Below are positions 1-8,453 of a stretch of DNA of 60,295 nucleotides, one piece after another. The notes beneath the pieces were generated by a model. That model searched no databases. It saw nothing but the letters and a program-made list of their open reading frames with translations, and had not been told where the DNA came from. The DNA comes from an uncultured Lentisphaeria bacterium (GTDB taxonomy: Bacteria; Verrucomicrobiota; Lentisphaeria; Victivallales; Victivallaceae): NCBI GenBank assembly GCA_949282965.1, contig CASDQW010000033.1, forward strand, positions 1-60,295, read 5' to 3'. The translations under genes and the position numbers were made by a program. How positions within the stretch are numbered: position 1 is the stretch's first letter; each line of letters starts with the position of its first letter.

Positions 1-201
1 TCAATCGACCGGAAAAGACGTTTTCCCGTCCTTGAGCAACAGGGCCCGCGGATCATCATAGGCGCGATCCGCCTCCGTCAGGCGGCCGCACAGTCCCCGA
101 TCATCGCGGCCATCCGGCCCGATGCTCCAGACCATGACCGCATCGACGGAAACAAGCCGATTCTCCCAGCTCCTCTTCCCCTGGTCACCCGTTGCCGCCG
201 C
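1..201 (-). pseudogene. 3' remnant of a pseudopilin-like protein
   Basis: Reading minus strand, an open frame runs from just after the msrAB stop (202-204) to a TGA at 1-3. It contains the segment VMVWSIGPDGRDD, which resembles the C-terminal end of type II secretion/pseudopilin-like proteins (typically VWSLGPDG plus acidic residues). The only in-frame ATG is at 133-135 and would leave about 44 residues. No N-terminal prepilin cleavage motif or hydrophobic helix is present, so this looks like a decayed gene end lying directly behind msrAB in the same frame. The family assignment rests on one short motif and is weak; it could also be a small unrelated gene. Confidence 0.35.
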
Positions 202-1146
202 TCAGAAACGGGACACGCGTCGATGACAGGAGACGCCGCCGTTGCGGCGCAGATAATCCTGATGATACGGCTCGGCATTCCAGAACCGCGTAAACGGCAG
301 CAGCTGCGTCTTTACCGCGTATCCCTTCTCCTTCAGCTGCGCCAGCAGCTTCCGGGCGGTGTCTCGCTGTTCATCATCCAGATAAAAAATCGCCGAACGG
401 TATTGCGTACCCACATCCGGTCCCTGTCGATCCTGCTGCGTCGGGTCGTGAATTTCCAGAAAATACCGGCACAGCGTCTCGTAATTCGTCTTCTTTGGAT
501 CGTAAAACACTTCCACGGCTTCGGCGTGGCCGGTTTTCCCGGTACAGACCTCCCGGTAGACAGGGTGCTCCGTCGTTCCTCCGGTATAACCGCTGACCGC
601 CGTCCACACCCCCGGAAGTTCCCGGAACTGCGCCTCGACACCCCAGAAACACCCCCCGGCGAAGACGGCCCGCCGCAGCCGTTCCGACCGCTGATCCTCG
701 AAAACCAGGGAAATCGAATTCACGCAGTGCCGCACGTTCTTCGGCGTCAACCGTTCCCCGGAAAACACATGACCGAGATGGCCGCCGCACCGGCCGCAGA
801 GAATCTCCGTGCGTTGTCCGTCGGCATCCGGTTTGCGGACCACCGCGCCGGGAATTTCATCGTCAAAGCCGGGCCAGCCGCAGTCGGTCTTGAATTTATC
901 GTCGGAAACGTACAGCGGCGCACCGCAATTGCGGCAGGCGTAGACGCCCGGCTGGAAGAAGTCTTCATACCGGCCGCTGAAAGGCCGTTCCGTTCCCTTG
1001 TGCAAAATCACCTGTTTTTCCGCTTCCGACAGCGGACCGTAAGGAGATTGCGTCGGTTTCGTCTCCGCTCCCGGCATTCCTCCCCCGCCCGTCATGACTC
1101 CCGCGAACAGCATCGCCCGGCATAATTTCTGCAAACGGCTTTTCAT
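202..1146 (-). CDS. msrAB: Bifunctional peptide-methionine sulfoxide reductase MsrB-MsrA, exported
   Basis: Fusion enzyme repairing both methionine sulfoxide epimers in oxidised proteins. From the ATG at 1144-1146 it has 314 residues: a basic/hydrophobic N-terminus of about 27 residues that may act as an export signal, then MsrB (about 36-150) with zinc pairs CRNC (71, 74) and CGRC (117, 120) and catalytic Cys141 in RHCVNS, then MsrA (about 158-308) with catalytic Cys166 in GCFWG and a C-terminal Cys307. The MsrB-before-MsrA order is a known fusion type. The frame is open to 1275, but the promoter at 1176-1204 and the GGAGGG before 1146 support the shorter start. It is probably transcribed alone. 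Confidence 0.93.
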   Translation of the reverse strand: MKSRLQKLCRAMLFAGVMTGGGGMPGAETKPTQSPYGPLSEAEKQVILHKGTERPFSGRYEDFFQPGVYACRNCGAPLYVSDDKFKTDCGWPGFDDEIPGAVVRKPDADGQRTEILCGRCGGHLGHVFSGERLTPKNVRHCVNSISLVFEDQRSERLRRAVFAGGCFWGVEAQFRELPGVWTAVSGYTGGTTEHPVYREVCTGKTGHAEAVEVFYDPKKTNYETLCRYFLEIHDPTQQDRQGPDVGTQYRSAIFYLDDEQRDTARKLLAQLKEKGYAVKTQLLPFTRFWNAEPYHQDYLRRNGGVSCHRRVSRF

Positions 1147-1175
1147 TTTCCGTTCCCTCCGCTGTTTTCTCCGGG

Positions 1176-1204
1176 AGAATATCCCCGGAAAGATGAAAAG
1201 GCAA
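1176..1204 (-). promoter_or_regulatory. Promoter of msrAB
   Basis: TTGCCT (1199-1204), 17 bases, TATTCT (1176-1181), read on the minus strand. The predicted transcript would begin near 1169, about 23 bases before the msrAB ATG, which rules out the longer reading frame start at 1275. Confidence 0.6.
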
Positions 1205-1218
1205 ATTCCACCTCCCGG

Positions 1219-1268
1219 AAAAATAAAAAAATCCCCCGCGACGCAGCACGACATCACGAGGGAATTTT
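1219..1268 (-). terminator. Likely terminator of lpxA-gpmI
   Basis: Just downstream of the gpmI stop, the minus strand has an imperfect stem (AATTCCCTCG pairing with CGGGGGATTT) followed by TTTTTTTATTTTT. The stem has a bulge and a wobble pair, so it is less certain than the others in the window. Confidence 0.45.
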
Positions 1269-1291
1269 TCTTCAATGACCGGAGTCCGGCG

Positions 1292-2944
1292 TCACTTCCA
1301 GATCAGTACGCTCGGATCATAGTCCGCCGGTGCTTCGTACCCCAGCAGTTCCAAACAGGTCGCCGCCACGGAACTGATGCCGAGTCCTTCCCGAAGCTCA
1401 TGCCGGTATTCCGGTTTCCCCGTCGGATCGTATACGATACACGGTACGGGGTTGAGCGAATGGCTCGTCTTCCGCGCCGGCACGCCGTTTTCGTCCAGCT
1501 TGACGTTGCCCTTCTTATCGTGTTCGATCATGTCGTCGGCGTTGCCGTGGTCAGCGGTGACGACCATCACCCCGCCGGCCTTTTCCACCGCCCGGCGAAT
1601 CCGCCCCAGACACAGGTCCACCGTCTCCATGGCAATGCGCACCGCCTGCATGTCGCCGGTATGCCCCACCATGTCGCCGTTGGCCAGGTTCAACCGGATC
1701 ATCCGGAATTCTCCGGACCCGATCGCCGCCACCACCTTGTCGGTGATTTCGGCCGCCTTCATCCACGGACGCTGTTCAAACGGCACAATGTCCGACGGTA
1801 CTTCGACATAGGTTTCCAGCTCTTCGTCGAACTTCCCGGAGCGGTTGCCGTTGAAGAAATAGGTTACATGCCCGAATTTCTGCGTTTCACTGATCGCCAG
1901 CTGCCGCACGCCGGAAGCGCAGAGGTATTCTCCGAAAGTCCGGCTGATTTCCGGCGGCGACACCAGATACCGCTTCGGCACATGCAGGTCGCCGTCGTAT
2001 TCCATCATCCCGGCGTACAGCACCTTCGGCATGACACCCCGGTCGAAGTGAGCGAAGTTTTCCGCCTCGAACGCCTCGGTGATCTCCAGCGCCCGGTCGC
2101 CGCGGAAATTGAAGTAAATCACCGAATCCCCGTCCCGAACCGGCCCCACCGGCGTCCGACCGTCGTCCGAAATCACGAACGCCGGCAGATCCTGGTCGAT
2201 CGCTCCGGTGCGTTCCCGCAGTTTGACCACCGCCTCATGGGCGTTGGCGAACATTTCGCCCCGTCCCTGGACATGGGTTTCCCAGCCCTTGCGGACCATG
2301 TCCCAGTTCGCCCCGTAACGGTCCATGGTAATCACCATGCGCCCGCCGCCGGAAGCGATCCGGTAATCGCGTCCCCCCCGGTTGAAGCCGGCCAGAAACT
2401 CTTCAAACGGATCGATATATTCCAGCGCCGACGTTTCCGGCACATCCCGGCCGTCCAGCAGCGCGTGGACGCGAATCCGGGCCACTCCGGCCTGATCGGC
2501 CGCGGTGATCATCGCCCGCAGATGCGCGATGTTGCTGTGCACGTTTCCATCCGAGAACAGCCCGATGAAATGCAGCGTCGTACCGTTTTTGACGACGTTC
2601 TCCACCAGCTCCTTCCAGACCGGTCCGGCGAACAGCTTGCCTTCTCCGATGGCCTCTTCAACCAGCTTGGCCCCCTGCGAAAACACCCGCCCGCAGCCAA
2701 TGGCGTTATGCCCGACCTCGCTGTTCCCCATATCGGCGTCGGACGGCATACCGACAGCGGTGCCATGCGCTTTCAACCGGGTGGACGGCCACTTTTTCCG
2801 CAATGCGTCAAATTCCGGCATCCAGGCCAGCTGCACGGCGTCCCCGTCCGGGTATTTGCCGTAGCCGACGCCGTCGAGAATAGCCAGCACCAGCGGTCCG
2901 CGACGCGGGGTGAACGCCGGATTTTTCTTCAATGCTTCCACCAT
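1292..2944 (-). CDS. gpmI: 2,3-bisphosphoglycerate-independent phosphoglycerate mutase
   Basis: Interconverts 3- and 2-phosphoglycerate in glycolysis/gluconeogenesis using two metal ions (Mn in the known family). The protein has 550 residues, a little longer than the usual 510 or so. Visible signatures are the metal Asp in LDGVGYG (near 24), the phospho-serine loop DMGNSEVGHN (Ser75), LLDGRDVPETSA, and the C-terminal metal motif TADHGNADDM. The ATG at 2942-2944 is chosen because AGGAGAG lies about 10 bases upstream; the frame is open further upstream but would run into lpxA. It is the second gene of an operon, 25 bases after lpxA. Confidence 0.96.
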   Translation of the reverse strand: MVEALKKNPAFTPRRGPLVLAILDGVGYGKYPDGDAVQLAWMPEFDALRKKWPSTRLKAHGTAVGMPSDADMGNSEVGHNAIGCGRVFSQGAKLVEEAIGEGKLFAGPVWKELVENVVKNGTTLHFIGLFSDGNVHSNIAHLRAMITAADQAGVARIRVHALLDGRDVPETSALEYIDPFEEFLAGFNRGGRDYRIASGGGRMVITMDRYGANWDMVRKGWETHVQGRGEMFANAHEAVVKLRERTGAIDQDLPAFVISDDGRTPVGPVRDGDSVIYFNFRGDRALEITEAFEAENFAHFDRGVMPKVLYAGMMEYDGDLHVPKRYLVSPPEISRTFGEYLCASGVRQLAISETQKFGHVTYFFNGNRSGKFDEELETYVEVPSDIVPFEQRPWMKAAEITDKVVAAIGSGEFRMIRLNLANGDMVGHTGDMQAVRIAMETVDLCLGRIRRAVEKAGGVMVVTADHGNADDMIEHDKKGNVKLDENGVPARKTSHSLNPVPCIVYDPTGKPEYRHELREGLGISSVAATCLELLGYEAPADYDPSVLIWK

Positions 2945-2969
2945 AATGATTCTTCTCTCCTGTTTGAGT

Positions 2970-3770
2970 TCAGGCGCGCTTGCCCTCAATCCGGGCGGGC
3001 AGCACGCCACGCTTGCTGCTTTCGCAGAATGCAATGAATTCGAGCACCTCGGGGATCTGCGGCAGCTGGGTCCGGACCGCGTTCAACGCGTTGGAGGGCG
3101 CCAGACCGCTGCGGTAATACAACCGGTGAATATGCTTGATCACCCGAATTGTCTCTTCAGAAAAGCCGGCCCGCTTGAGACCGACCAGATTGATCATTTT
3201 CACGCCTCCGTTCCGTCCTTCGGCCATCATGAACGGCGGCACGTCCTGGGAAAACACCGACCCCCCCGACAGAATCGCCAGCCGGCCGACCCGGCAGAAC
3301 TGGTGCATCCCGCACAGTCCGGAAATCAACGCCCGGTCCCCCACCTCGCAATATCCCGCGAGTCCGGAAAATCCAACCATGATCACCTGGTTGCCCACCC
3401 GGCAATTATGCGCCACGTGTGAGGAATTCATGAACATGCAGCCGTTGCCGATCACGGTTTTCGTTCCCGGCTTGGTCCCGGTGTGAACGGTACAGCCTTC
3501 GCGGAAAATATTCCCATCCCCCACCTCCAGATAGGTGATGGATCCCGGCTCGACACCATGGTCCTGCGCATTCTGTCCCAGCGAGGCGAAGGGATACAGT
3601 ACGTTGCCCGCCCCCAGCCGGGTGTGCCCGTCAATATGGCACTGGGCTATGAGCCGGCAGCCGGGCCCGAGCTCCACGTGGGGCCCGATGTAACACAGTG
3701 GCCCGACTTCCACGTCGGATGCCAGCACGGCGCCTTCGGCGACAACTGCGGACGGATGAATCTTCGGCAT
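2970..3770 (-). CDS. lpxA: UDP-N-acetylglucosamine O-acyltransferase LpxA
   Basis: First committed acyl transfer of lipid A synthesis: (3-hydroxyacyl)-ACP onto UDP-GlcNAc in the cytoplasm. The 266 residues begin MPKIHPSAVV and continue as hexapeptide repeats (left-handed beta helix), with the family's HNC segment in SSHVAHNCRVG and GLKRAGFS at the helix end, then a C-terminal helical domain. Length matches the family (about 260). It lies far from lpxD (44176-45210), with no fabZ, lpxB or lpxC beside it, and is followed by gpmI. No strong ribosome binding site precedes the ATG. Confidence 0.96.
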   Translation of the reverse strand: MPKIHPSAVVAEGAVLASDVEVGPLCYIGPHVELGPGCRLIAQCHIDGHTRLGAGNVLYPFASLGQNAQDHGVEPGSITYLEVGDGNIFREGCTVHTGTKPGTKTVIGNGCMFMNSSHVAHNCRVGNQVIMVGFSGLAGYCEVGDRALISGLCGMHQFCRVGRLAILSGGSVFSQDVPPFMMAEGRNGGVKMINLVGLKRAGFSEETIRVIKHIHRLYYRSGLAPSNALNAVRTQLPQIPEVLEFIAFCESSKRGVLPARIEGKRA

Positions 3771-4115
3771 GTTCTTTCATCACTTTCTCGGGTTTCCGTC
3801 CCGGCGGCGGCCGTGCGCTCCGGCGATTCCTCCGCCGTCTGGTCGCTGCCCGGCTTCCGGCAACGGATCTCCGGGTATGTCGGAACCGGCGTTTCTTCGT
3901 GAAAACCGGCTCCTTTTTTTCAATCCCAATGGTGCATCATACCGAATTGCGGTCGGCTGCCGGCACGCGTGGCGTGCGGTCGTCGCGGAGCGTCCGCGAA
4001 TATTGATTAACGGTAATATACACGCAGAACTGCCGCAAGGCAAGCGCTTCCGGACGCCCGAAAGGCCGGTATTTCCATGAAAACTGTACCTCTTCCCTCC
4101 CGGAACGACGAATTT
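3771..4115. other. Non-coding interval: lpxA promoter and long leader
   Basis: About 345 bases between lpxA and rlmN. It holds the minus-strand promoter at 4015-4043 and therefore a leader of roughly 235 bases ahead of lpxA. A short basic reading frame ends at 3780, but its only start is TTG without a ribosome site, so I do not call it a gene. I see no tRNA or known riboswitch consensus. Confidence 0.5.
4015..4043 (-). promoter_or_regulatory. Promoter of lpxA-gpmI
   Basis: TTGCCT (4038-4043), 17 bases, TATATT (4015-4020) on the minus strand. It lies in the gap after rlmN and is the best match upstream of lpxA. Confidence 0.6.
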
Positions 4116-5183
4116 TCATTCGCACTCGGATGAGGTTTCCCGTTTCTCCGCATGACGGCGGCGCAGCTGCCCGCAGGCGGCGGTGCGCGAAGAGCCGCGT
4201 TCCTGCCGCATCGTCACCCGTCCGCCGCACTGCTCCACCGTCCGGAAAAACTCCTCCATCACCCGCCGCGGCGGACGCCGGAATGCCGCATCGGTGGCAT
4301 TGTATGGAATCAAATTGATTTTTGCGTGGTGTTCCCGCCCGATCCGGGCCAGTTCCCGCGCATCCGCCGGAGAATCGTTGACCCCGTCCAGCAACGTGTA
4401 TTCCAGCGTCACCATCCGTCCCGCACGCTCCCGGTACTCGTCCATCGCCGCGAGAATTTCCCGGACCGGGTAGCGGAACCCATCCGGAATCAACCGGGCC
4501 CGAAGTTCGTCGTTGACCGCGTGCAGCGATACCGCCAGCGTCAACTCCCGTCCAAATTCGGCCAGCCGCCGGATTCCCGGCACAATTCCACTGGTCGAAA
4601 CCGTCAGCCGCCGCGGCGACATCCCGAACCCTTCCGGCGACACTATCAACGCAATCGCCCGGAGAAGTTCATCCAGATTCAGCAGCCCTTCCCCGATTCC
4701 CATGAAAACCAGATTATCCGGCAACCGCCCGATCCGGCGCGCCCCGAACACCAGTTCCTCCACGATCTCGCCCGCCTGAAGATTACGCACCAGCCCCTCT
4801 GCGCCGCTGGCGCAGAAGCGACAGCGCACCGGACATCCCACCTGGGTGCTCAGACAGAACGTCATCCGTTCCCCTGCCGGGATCAGCACCATTTCCACAC
4901 TCTGACCGTCCGCCAGCCGCACCAGCAGCTTTTCCGTACCGTCCTCCGCGACATCCGCCGCCTCCACCCGTCCGGCCGGAGCCGCCAGAAGGTTCGCCGC
5001 CAATTCACGCAGCGACTGCGGCAGACTGGTCATTTCCCGGGGATCCAGTTCCAGCCGGTGAAACATCCAGTCCGCCAGCTGCCGCCCCCGGAAAGCCGGT
5101 TCCCCCTGCTCCCGCGCCCATTGCTCCAGATCGGCCCGGCTCATGCCCGCCAGCATCGGCATGCCATGTCCCGCGCGGTTCAT
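4116..5183 (-). CDS. rlmN: 23S rRNA (A2503)/tRNA (A37) C2-methyltransferase RlmN
   Basis: Radical SAM enzyme that methylates C2 of A2503 in 23S rRNA and, in known members, A37 of some tRNAs. The protein has 355 residues. The [4Fe-4S] motif CPVRCRFC places Cys at 117, 121 and 124, preceded by TFCLSTQVGC. The C-terminal methyl-carrier cysteine lies in RTAACGQL; the usual RGDDI lead-in is replaced by RQERGSS. The ATG overlaps the previous gene's stop as TGATG; a GTG one codon upstream is also possible. It is co-transcribed behind the membrane glycosyltransferase. Confidence 0.95.
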   Translation of the reverse strand: MNRAGHGMPMLAGMSRADLEQWAREQGEPAFRGRQLADWMFHRLELDPREMTSLPQSLRELAANLLAAPAGRVEAADVAEDGTEKLLVRLADGQSVEMVLIPAGERMTFCLSTQVGCPVRCRFCASGAEGLVRNLQAGEIVEELVFGARRIGRLPDNLVFMGIGEGLLNLDELLRAIALIVSPEGFGMSPRRLTVSTSGIVPGIRRLAEFGRELTLAVSLHAVNDELRARLIPDGFRYPVREILAAMDEYRERAGRMVTLEYTLLDGVNDSPADARELARIGREHHAKINLIPYNATDAAFRRPPRRVMEEFFRTVEQCGGRVTMRQERGSSRTAACGQLRRRHAEKRETSSECE

Positions 5184-6868
5184 CACGGTGTTTCCTCGTC
5201 CATCGTCTCCACCGGCTCGGCGCTTTCACGCCGGAGAACCCCTTTCCAGAGGCAAAGCCGGTGCTTAAGATACACCCGGTCCGGAGACAGCAGATTCGTC
5301 CAGTTCCGATCCGGTGCCTGGGGAAACTCCGTACTCAGCAGATAAACCGTCCTGGCCGCCTGCGGCAGTTCATTCAGGCGATCGATTTTCTGCACGTCGA
5401 TCCCCGCGTAATGACATTCTCCATACAAGTCAAGAATATCGCTTTTGTAAATGACCGGATTCCTTTCGAACCGCACCTGATCCGCCGCCAACGCCGCACG
5501 CAATTCCCGCCCGAGTTCCCGCTTTTCTCCCCCCTGGTTGCGGTACGGCGCCATCACCTGCCAGAAAAAGAGCGCTCCGCTGACACAGCTCAGCAGCAGC
5601 AGCAGCCAGACCGGATTGCGCCGGCTGCCGGTCAAAATCACCACCGCCACCGCCAGCGCCGCACCCGCTTCCAGAAATGCCACAATCCAATAACGCAGAC
5701 CATTCTTGTAATCCAGCGGGCCGGAAAGTTCTATGAAACTCCCGATCCAGTCCTCCGGAATCAGGCAGAAAAACACCAGCCCCAGCGCCACGGCCAGTGC
5801 AAAAAAACCACACAGCCGCAACAGCCAGCGAACCGGCCGGGCATACCGCCGCACCGCCGCTTCATAGTAAAGCCCCGTCAGAACTGAAAGCGGTCCGGCA
5901 AGGAACACCAGATCCGCCGCCTCCGTGCCCGGCAGCAGCCAGAAATAAAAGGCGGTACTGATCACGATCGTACGCAGATAACGGCTGAATATCGGCGTTT
6001 CGTCCTGAGGCTGCAAGGCCACGCAGAACGGCGCCCACGCCACCAGAATCCATGGAAAAAAACGCAACAACAGCTCAAACGGGAAATAGCCCAGCTGTTC
6101 CAGGTATTCCAGCCAGTCGGCACCGCCGAAAGCCCAGTATTGCGATGGCATCCAGCGCGACAGCATCCAGTACGGAATCGCCCATAATCCAATCGTTCCC
6201 AGCAGCAGCAGCAGTCCAACCGGCAATCCCGGTTTGCTCAGTTTCGGCCACAATGTCAGCGGCCGCCGCATAAACACCAGCGGCAACAGAAAAAGCACGA
6301 TCACCCGGAATCCTCCGGCGTAAAAGGTGGGCGCCAGTGCCGCAAAAGCAGCGATCCATGCCGCATTCCAGTTCGCCCGCCGCACCCCGAAGTAAAACCA
6401 CAGCAGCTGGGCAGCCAGCACCCCGAACGCCACAATCGAAATCGGATAGCCGTCCAGAGATTTCTCTACCACCACGTTGACGGCAATGTACATCGCGGTC
6501 GCCGCCTGTGCCGCCACGCTGCTCCGGGACTGACGTACCGCCACATACACCACGCCCGCTCCAAGCGCCGTCATCAACACCGACAGCAGCCGCAGGGAAA
6601 ACTCCACGGACAACCCCGTCGCGTCCCGCAGCAACGCCCCCAGCAGCGGATACAGCGGAAACGCATTCCGGATCGCCACCCCGTGTGCGGTCGCCATGGG
6701 CAGCCGGAAGTCCATCTCCAGCGCCTGCGCCGCATAAAAACCTTCCAGGCGGAAGAATTCCCGTTCTCCCAGACGCCACGGCTGATACAACACCAGAAAG
6801 GCGGCGATCAGGATCAGCAATCCCGTCAACGGTCGGATGATTTTTTCTCGATTCGCGGCTTCTGCCAT
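5183..6868 (-). CDS. Polytopic PMT/ArnT-like glycosyltransferase
   Basis: 561 residues with about ten or more hydrophobic segments across the first 430 residues, then a soluble C-terminal part. The first loop after TM1 has an acidic EGFYAAQALEM stretch comparable to the catalytic Asp/Glu loop of GT39/GT83 enzymes, which move sugars from polyprenyl-phosphate donors to protein or lipid A on the outer face of the inner membrane. Donor and acceptor cannot be told from sequence. The gene has its own promoter (7106-7133) and overlaps rlmN by one base. Confidence is high for membrane topology, moderate for glycosyltransferase. Confidence 0.65.
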   Translation of the reverse strand: MAEAANREKIIRPLTGLLILIAAFLVLYQPWRLGEREFFRLEGFYAAQALEMDFRLPMATAHGVAIRNAFPLYPLLGALLRDATGLSVEFSLRLLSVLMTALGAGVVYVAVRQSRSSVAAQAATAMYIAVNVVVEKSLDGYPISIVAFGVLAAQLLWFYFGVRRANWNAAWIAAFAALAPTFYAGGFRVIVLFLLPLVFMRRPLTLWPKLSKPGLPVGLLLLLGTIGLWAIPYWMLSRWMPSQYWAFGGADWLEYLEQLGYFPFELLLRFFPWILVAWAPFCVALQPQDETPIFSRYLRTIVISTAFYFWLLPGTEAADLVFLAGPLSVLTGLYYEAAVRRYARPVRWLLRLCGFFALAVALGLVFFCLIPEDWIGSFIELSGPLDYKNGLRYWIVAFLEAGAALAVAVVILTGSRRNPVWLLLLLSCVSGALFFWQVMAPYRNQGGEKRELGRELRAALAADQVRFERNPVIYKSDILDLYGECHYAGIDVQKIDRLNELPQAARTVYLLSTEFPQAPDRNWTNLLSPDRVYLKHRLCLWKGVLRRESAEPVETMDEETP

Positions 6869-7105
6869 CGTTCATCAGTTCCTGAAACGGGCTTCTGCCG
6901 CCGCACCGCCACCCCGTCTGCGACGCGTGCACGCCATTTCCCGAATACTCTTTTCTTTCACACCGGAAAAGACTGCGCCGTACATGCAGTCTTCTGCCCA
7001 CACCGTTATCCGCACAATCGCGGAAAACCAGCCCCCCTGCTCTCGATCCGAATCCGCCTTCCCCCGTCGACGGCAACCGTTTCCCCTCGTTTCTTCGATC
7101 TCATA

Positions 7106-7133
7106 ATATACCCCCCAAACCGCGTCTTACAAG
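7106..7133 (-). promoter_or_regulatory. Promoter of the glycosyltransferase-rlmN operon
   Basis: TTGTAA (7128-7133), 16 bases, TATATT (7106-7111) on the minus strand, directly behind the DUF58 stop codon. The implied leader to the ATG at 6868 is about 230 bases; I see no gene or clear RNA fold in it. Confidence 0.55.
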
Positions 7134-7136
7134 CGA

Positions 7137-8453
7137 TTACAAACTGAGAATCCGACCGGACCGAACCGCTTCCGGCGCAATGACCCGCCAGTCGGCAGGC
7201 ACGTCGGGAGCCGCCCGCCCCAGCAGAATCACCCGCACCGACACGCCGGAAACCGCCACTCGGCGCACCAGAGCCCGGCGCTCCGCATCGTCCCCCAGCA
7301 GCAGAATGACCGCACCGCCGATCCGGGCCATTTCCGCAAAGACCTCCGGCTCCAAGTTCCCCAGCGACGGGGCCGGTTCCGGCTCCACCTCGGCAAGAAT
7401 ATCCAGAACCGCCTCGAAACAAGCCGTATTCCGGCCGGTCCGAATCCGATGCACCTGGGCCCCCGCGGCAAAAATGTCCACTATCGCCTCCCCGCGCACC
7501 AGATATTCCGTGATCGCAGCGGCCAGCGACAACGCCGCTTCCAGTTCCGGCGATTCCGCCCCTTTGCGATGCTGCGACGACGACAGCGGAGCAAAGGTAT
7601 CGACCAGCAGCGCCACCCGTTTCAGCCGCTCTTCCTCAAACTCCTTGACCACCAGTTCGCCCCGCCGCGCACTCCCCGGCCAATCAATATGCCGGACGTC
7701 GTCCCCCTCCCGGTAATCCCGGCTGCCCAGCAATTCCGGCGACTCGCCGACCCGGGAACAGCTGGACGCTCCGGTATTCTGACAGAGCGCGCCCAGCGGC
7801 AGATCAAAAAAACGCAATGCCGTATACGCCGGATACACCACCAGACGATCTGCCTTCCCGTCCCCACGGCAACTCCATTTCAGCAGTCCCAGAGGGAAAC
7901 GGCTCTCCACCATCGGCCGATACAGACGCACCACCCCGCGCCGCCGGGCCAGCCAGCTCGATTCCACCGACGCGACGCCTCCCCCGGGCAGTTCTCCCAG
8001 CCGGGCCTGACGCTGCAATACCAGCCGGGATGAATAACGAAACGGGTCCGCAAACAGATCAAACGCCGCCCGCTTCCGCCGATTTCGCCATTCAAAAACC
8101 ACCGAGAAGACACTGCCTGCCCGCACCCGTTCCGGCGCACGGCGGATCATGGCAATCCGGGGACGAAACCAGAAACCGCCCCCCAGCTCCACCAGCAGCA
8201 ACGCCAGAAACACCAGCAAAAGCAACCGGATCGGCGAATCCACCGCAATCAGCGCGTACAAACTCGTCAATACCGCCACTGGCAGCACGATCAGCGAAAC
8301 CGGCGACATTGCCCGCAACGCCCAGGCGCTCAGCCAGGCACTCAACGTGATGGTCAGCGACCGATACCGACCGAGCTTCCGGCGCATCCGGGGCATTTCC
8401 AGATAATCCGGCCCCTCCCAGAAGGCCCGCCAGATCTGTTTCCAGCGGCTCAT
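7137..8453 (-). CDS. DUF58 domain protein
   Basis: 438 residues: two N-terminal hydrophobic helices (about 35-80), a beta-rich extracytoplasmic stretch, then the DUF58 signature around SRDYREGDDVRHIDW followed by RRGELVVKEFEEE and a vWA-like tail. DUF58 proteins usually sit with MoxR ATPases and TgpA-type transglutaminase proteins. Here neither is adjacent, though a TgpA-like gene lies 29 kb away (37679-39751). Its ATG overlaps the stop of the AsmA-like gene (ATGA), so the two are translationally coupled. The biochemical role of the family is not established. Confidence 0.85.
   Translation of the reverse strand: MSRWKQIWRAFWEGPDYLEMPRMRRKLGRYRSLTITLSAWLSAWALRAMSPVSLIVLPVAVLTSLYALIAVDSPIRLLLLVFLALLLVELGGGFWFRPRIAMIRRAPERVRAGSVFSVVFEWRNRRKRAAFDLFADPFRYSSRLVLQRQARLGELPGGGVASVESSWLARRRGVVRLYRPMVESRFPLGLLKWSCRGDGKADRLVVYPAYTALRFFDLPLGALCQNTGASSCSRVGESPELLGSRDYREGDDVRHIDWPGSARRGELVVKEFEEERLKRVALLVDTFAPLSSSQHRKGAESPELEAALSLAAAITEYLVRGEAIVDIFAAGAQVHRIRTGRNTACFEAVLDILAEVEPEPAPSLGNLEPEVFAEMARIGGAVILLLGDDAERRALVRRVAVSGVSVRVILLGRAAPDVPADWRVIAPEAVRSGRILSL

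Noticed and set aside
1094..3037. 647-codon open frame on the plus strand
   Set aside because: It is antisense to gpmI and msrAB, rich in His/Arg/Pro from GC-rich third positions, and has no ribosome site or domain.
3780..4043. Small basic reading frame upstream of lpxA
   Set aside because: Only a TTG start lies downstream of the predicted transcript start, with no ribosome site; kept only as part of the leader.
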